From assembly GCF_009936275.1 (NCBI RefSeq), contig NZ_AP019797.1, positions 487,501 to 551,500 of the forward strand: a stretch of DNA of 64,000 nucleotides. Reading direction: 5' to 3'. Each line of letters opens with the position of its first letter. Position 1 is the first letter of the stretch. A program made the position numbers and the translations under genes. Below, in pieces: positions 62,145-64,000 of this stretch. The notes beneath the pieces were generated by a model. It was given only the letters and a program-made list of their open reading frames with translations. It was not told where the DNA came from and made no database searches. Source of the stretch: Rhodothermus marinus. GTDB taxonomy: Bacteria > Bacteroidota > Rhodothermia > Rhodothermales > Rhodothermaceae.

Positions 62145-63038
62145 ATGGTTTTCAAAGGACGCCTCGGACTCGAATCGGCGCGGGTGCCGCAGGCCGACCG
62201 GCACGGACTGCTGTGGCTGGAGCGGGGCCGCCTGAGCGCCGAAGACGGAACGCTGGTGTTCACCACGGCCGGTACCGATCGGCTGGCCGCCGGCACCTAC
62301 GACATTCCGCTGCAGCAGGTCTCCAACATCCTGCTCGGACCGGGCACCGTCGTCAGCCACGATGCGCTGCGCCTGCTGGCCCGTCAGCAGACCGGGTTGC
62401 TGGCGGTCGGCTCCGGTGGGGTACGGCTTTATGCCGTCAGCATGCCGTTTGGCCCCGACCGTTCGGAGCGAGCACGTCGGCATGCCCGTCTCTGGGCCGA
62501 CGAAACGCGTCGGCTGGAGGTGGCCCGTGCCATGTACGCCATTCGGCTGGGCGGAGCGTTGCCACCGTACATTCAGGATCTGGACACGCTGCGCGGAATC
62601 GAAGGGGCACGCGTCAAAGAAAGCTATCGGCAGCTTGCGCGGCAGTTCGGCATTGACTGGCGGGGCCGTCGGTACGATCGCCAGCATCCTGAACTCAACG
62701 ATCTGGTCAACAACGCGATCAACCATGCAGCCGTTGCCGTTTACGCGGCCGCCCGGATTGCCGTGGCCGTAACCGGCACCATCCCACAGCTCGGCTTCAT
62801 CCATGAGGCCTCCGGCCATGCCTTTGCGCTGGACATTGCCGATCTGTTTCGAACCACGGTCACCGTACCGGTGGCCTTTCGTGCGGTGCGGCAGTTCATC
62901 ACGGAGGGCGGGCGCGACATCGAATCGGTGACCCGGACGCTGGCCGGGCGCACGCTGCGGGACGAGGAGGTCATTCCACGCATGATTGACTACATCAAGG
63001 AACTGATCGATGGCCATGACGATCGCCGTGACCCGTAA
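62145..63038 (+). CDS. cas1: Cas1 integrase, type I-E
   Basis: 297 residues, starting after GAGGAG. Marks are the I-E-type N-terminal beta domain and the helical active-site domain: Glu in EGARVKESYRQLARQFGIDW, and the His and Asp in GFIHEASGHAFALDIADLFR. It inserts new spacers as a complex with Cas2. The 3' end overlaps cas2 by 29 bases, implying coupled translation. Confidence 0.93.
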   Translation: MVFKGRLGLESARVPQADRHGLLWLERGRLSAEDGTLVFTTAGTDRLAAGTYDIPLQQVSNILLGPGTVVSHDALRLLARQQTGLLAVGSGGVRLYAVSMPFGPDRSERARRHARLWADETRRLEVARAMYAIRLGGALPPYIQDLDTLRGIEGARVKESYRQLARQFGIDWRGRRYDRQHPELNDLVNNAINHAAVAVYAAARIAVAVTGTIPQLGFIHEASGHAFALDIADLFRTTVTVPVAFRAVRQFITEGGRDIESVTRTLAGRTLRDEEVIPRMIDYIKELIDGHDDRRDP

Positions 63039-63438
63039 CACGCCTGGCCGCTTTCGGGGCTTTCTGGCTTCCTGCATGCTGGAAATAGCACCGGGCGTGT
63101 ATGTGGCGCCCCGGATGCCCCGGGATGTGCGTGAGCGGGTCTGGCAGGTCCTGCTGTCCTGGGCCGAGTTGATTCCGCCAGATGGGGGTGTGGTGCTGCT
63201 CTGGCGCAATCGCAAAGCGCCTTCTGGTCTGGATATGCGGCTATTGGGCTGGCCCAAAAAGGAGCTGGTGGAGTACGAAGGATTGTGGCTGGCGTGGCGT
63301 GGGTTGACGGCGGCGCACGACGTGGAGGAGCTTGCTCGACTGGTGGAGGCCGAGGAGCCGCCGCTTGAGGCGGGAGATCCGATCCTGCGGCTGGTGGAAA
63401 GACCGGACCTGGACGAAGAGGAGGGATCGTCTCTCTAA
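63010..63438 (+). CDS. cas2: Cas2, type I-E, with C-terminal extension
   Basis: 142 residues from ATG 63010, or 140 from 63016. The I-E Cas2 ferredoxin-like core is clear: MTIAVTRNTPGRFRGFLASCMLEIAPGVYVAPRMPRDVRERVWQ, then GVVLLWRNRKAPSGLDMRLLGWPKKELVEYEGLWL. Typical members are about 95-110 residues; this one has an extra ~45-residue tail, mostly acidic (VEAEEPPLEAG; DLDEEEGSSL). Other I-E Cas2 proteins carry a fused DnaQ exonuclease at this end; here a separate DEDDh exonuclease is encoded in front of cas3. Confidence 0.9.
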   Translation: MAMTIAVTRNTPGRFRGFLASCMLEIAPGVYVAPRMPRDVRERVWQVLLSWAELIPPDGGVVLLWRNRKAPSGLDMRLLGWPKKELVEYEGLWLAWRGLTAAHDVEELARLVEAEEPPLEAGDPILRLVERPDLDEEEGSSL

Positions 63439-63489
63439 TCAATCCTTAATTGTCCTTTTTTTGCCGCGGTTATGCCATAATGGCATAGA
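63439..63489 (+). promoter_or_regulatory. CRISPR leader
   Basis: A 51-base AT-rich segment between cas2 and the first repeat. It contains CTTTTTTT and, ending two bases before the array, a palindrome TATGCCATAATGGCATA (63471-63487, 7-bp arms). No clear -35/-10 pair is seen, so the promoter may lie in the end of cas2. Confidence 0.6.
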
Positions 63490-64000
63490 GGTGTCCCCGC
63501 ACCCGCGGGGATAGTCCCCGCCTTCCTCCACCCCGTTGACGAGCGCCTCGGGTGTCCCCGCACCCGCGGGGATAGTCCTTCGGTTCGGCTATCACTTCAG
63601 CTGACAAGCGGGGTGTCCCCGCACCCGCGGGGATAGTCCCTCCCGGTAACCGCCGCGATAGTAACGCTTCCTGGTGTCCCCGCACCCGCGGGGATAGTCC
63701 CGTGAGCCGCCAGGGCGAAGTGCCCTGGCGCTTGGTGTCCCCGCACCCGCGGGGATAGTCCCTGCTCGGCCGGATGCGGAACGACAACGGGCGGGGTGTC
63801 CCCGCACCCGCGGGGATAGTCCCTTCTCACTTGTGATCACCGACGTTTTGCCGGGGGTGTCCCCGCACCCGCGGGGATAGTCCTATCCCCGCTGTCGGCG
63901 CGCAATTCATCTGAGTGGTGTCCCCGCACCCGCGGGGATAGTCCCTGCGCCGCCGGTGGTCGATCGGAGACGGCCAGGGTGTCCCCGCACCCGCGGGGAT
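63490..64000 (+). CRISPR. Type I-E CRISPR array, nine repeats, continues beyond the window
   Basis: 28-base repeats begin at 63490, 63551, 63612, 63673, 63734, 63795, 63856, 63917 and 63978 (the last cut by the window end), period 61, with 33-base spacers. All visible repeats are identical. Each has a 6-bp GC stem with loop ACCC, then ATAGTCC. The base after each repeat is C in six spacers and T in two, so by the E. coli convention the functional repeat is 29 bases, with its last base taken from the PAM (NNY). Spacers show no similarity to each other. Confidence 0.98.

Noticed and set aside
63470-63840. Minus-strand frames with repeated GLSPRVRGH-like peptides
   Set aside because: They are translations of the CRISPR repeats, not proteins.

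Overview
The window looks like chromosome from a thermophilic, GC-rich member of the Bacteroidota/Rhodothermota, most likely Rhodothermus. This is an inference. It rests on a type IX secretion PorQ-like protein, a TonB with a proline-rich linker, TAnnTTTG-type promoter boxes, a sphingolipid locus, Bat proteins, a DUF5683 gene behind parAB and many plant-polysaccharide enzymes. No rRNA or tRNA gene was seen.

Layout. 1-2091: the end of an outer-membrane barrel gene, porQ and a small membrane protein. 2101-4926: a xylose unit (xylulokinase and a xylose-isomerase-family protein). 4895-9363: four-gene bat operon on the minus strand. 9571-15214: a DUF493 protein, a receiver-like protein lacking the phospho-acceptor, a HAD hydrolase, and a likely sphingolipid block (GNAT protein, serine palmitoyltransferase, glycosyltransferase). 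15308-20418: parA-parB-DUF5683, a UvrD-type helicase and a GNAT protein. 20452-22343: an AT-richer cassette of a thioredoxin-like protein, a short Cys-rich peptide and a beta-propeller lipoprotein. 22514-33761: DinB, two MacB/FtsX-type permeases, rpiA, tonB, VanZ, NAD(P)HX repair, two envelope proteins, an rRNA/tRNA methyltransferase and alanine dehydrogenase. 33758-53205: a pentose and hemicellulose region with two LacI regulators, a GH26 mannanase, arabinose isomerase-like/ribulokinase/epimerase, a sodium symporter, transketolase, transaldolase, aldose epimerase, GH51, GH97 and GH127. Sites of the form GAANCGNTTC precede several of these units and suggest a shared LacI-type regulon feeding pentoses into the pentose phosphate pathway.

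53304-64000 is a complete type I-E CRISPR-Cas locus: a DEDDh exonuclease, cas3, an insertion, cse1, cse2, cas7e, cas5e, cas6e, cas1, cas2 and an array of nine repeats that runs off the window end. The most notable observation is in the cas3-cse1 gap. Two degenerate copies of the CRISPR repeat lie exactly 61 bp apart (the array period). Both keep the 6-bp stem and 4-nt loop with compensating base changes, and the first keeps the last seven bases of the repeat, which become the crRNA 5' handle. The 33-nt pseudo-spacer matches a 16-nt stretch just upstream, over a predicted promoter. This looks like a CRISPR-derived regulatory RNA (crRNA-like or CreA-like). It is followed by an unrecognised 159-residue gene of lower GC inserted in the cas operon.
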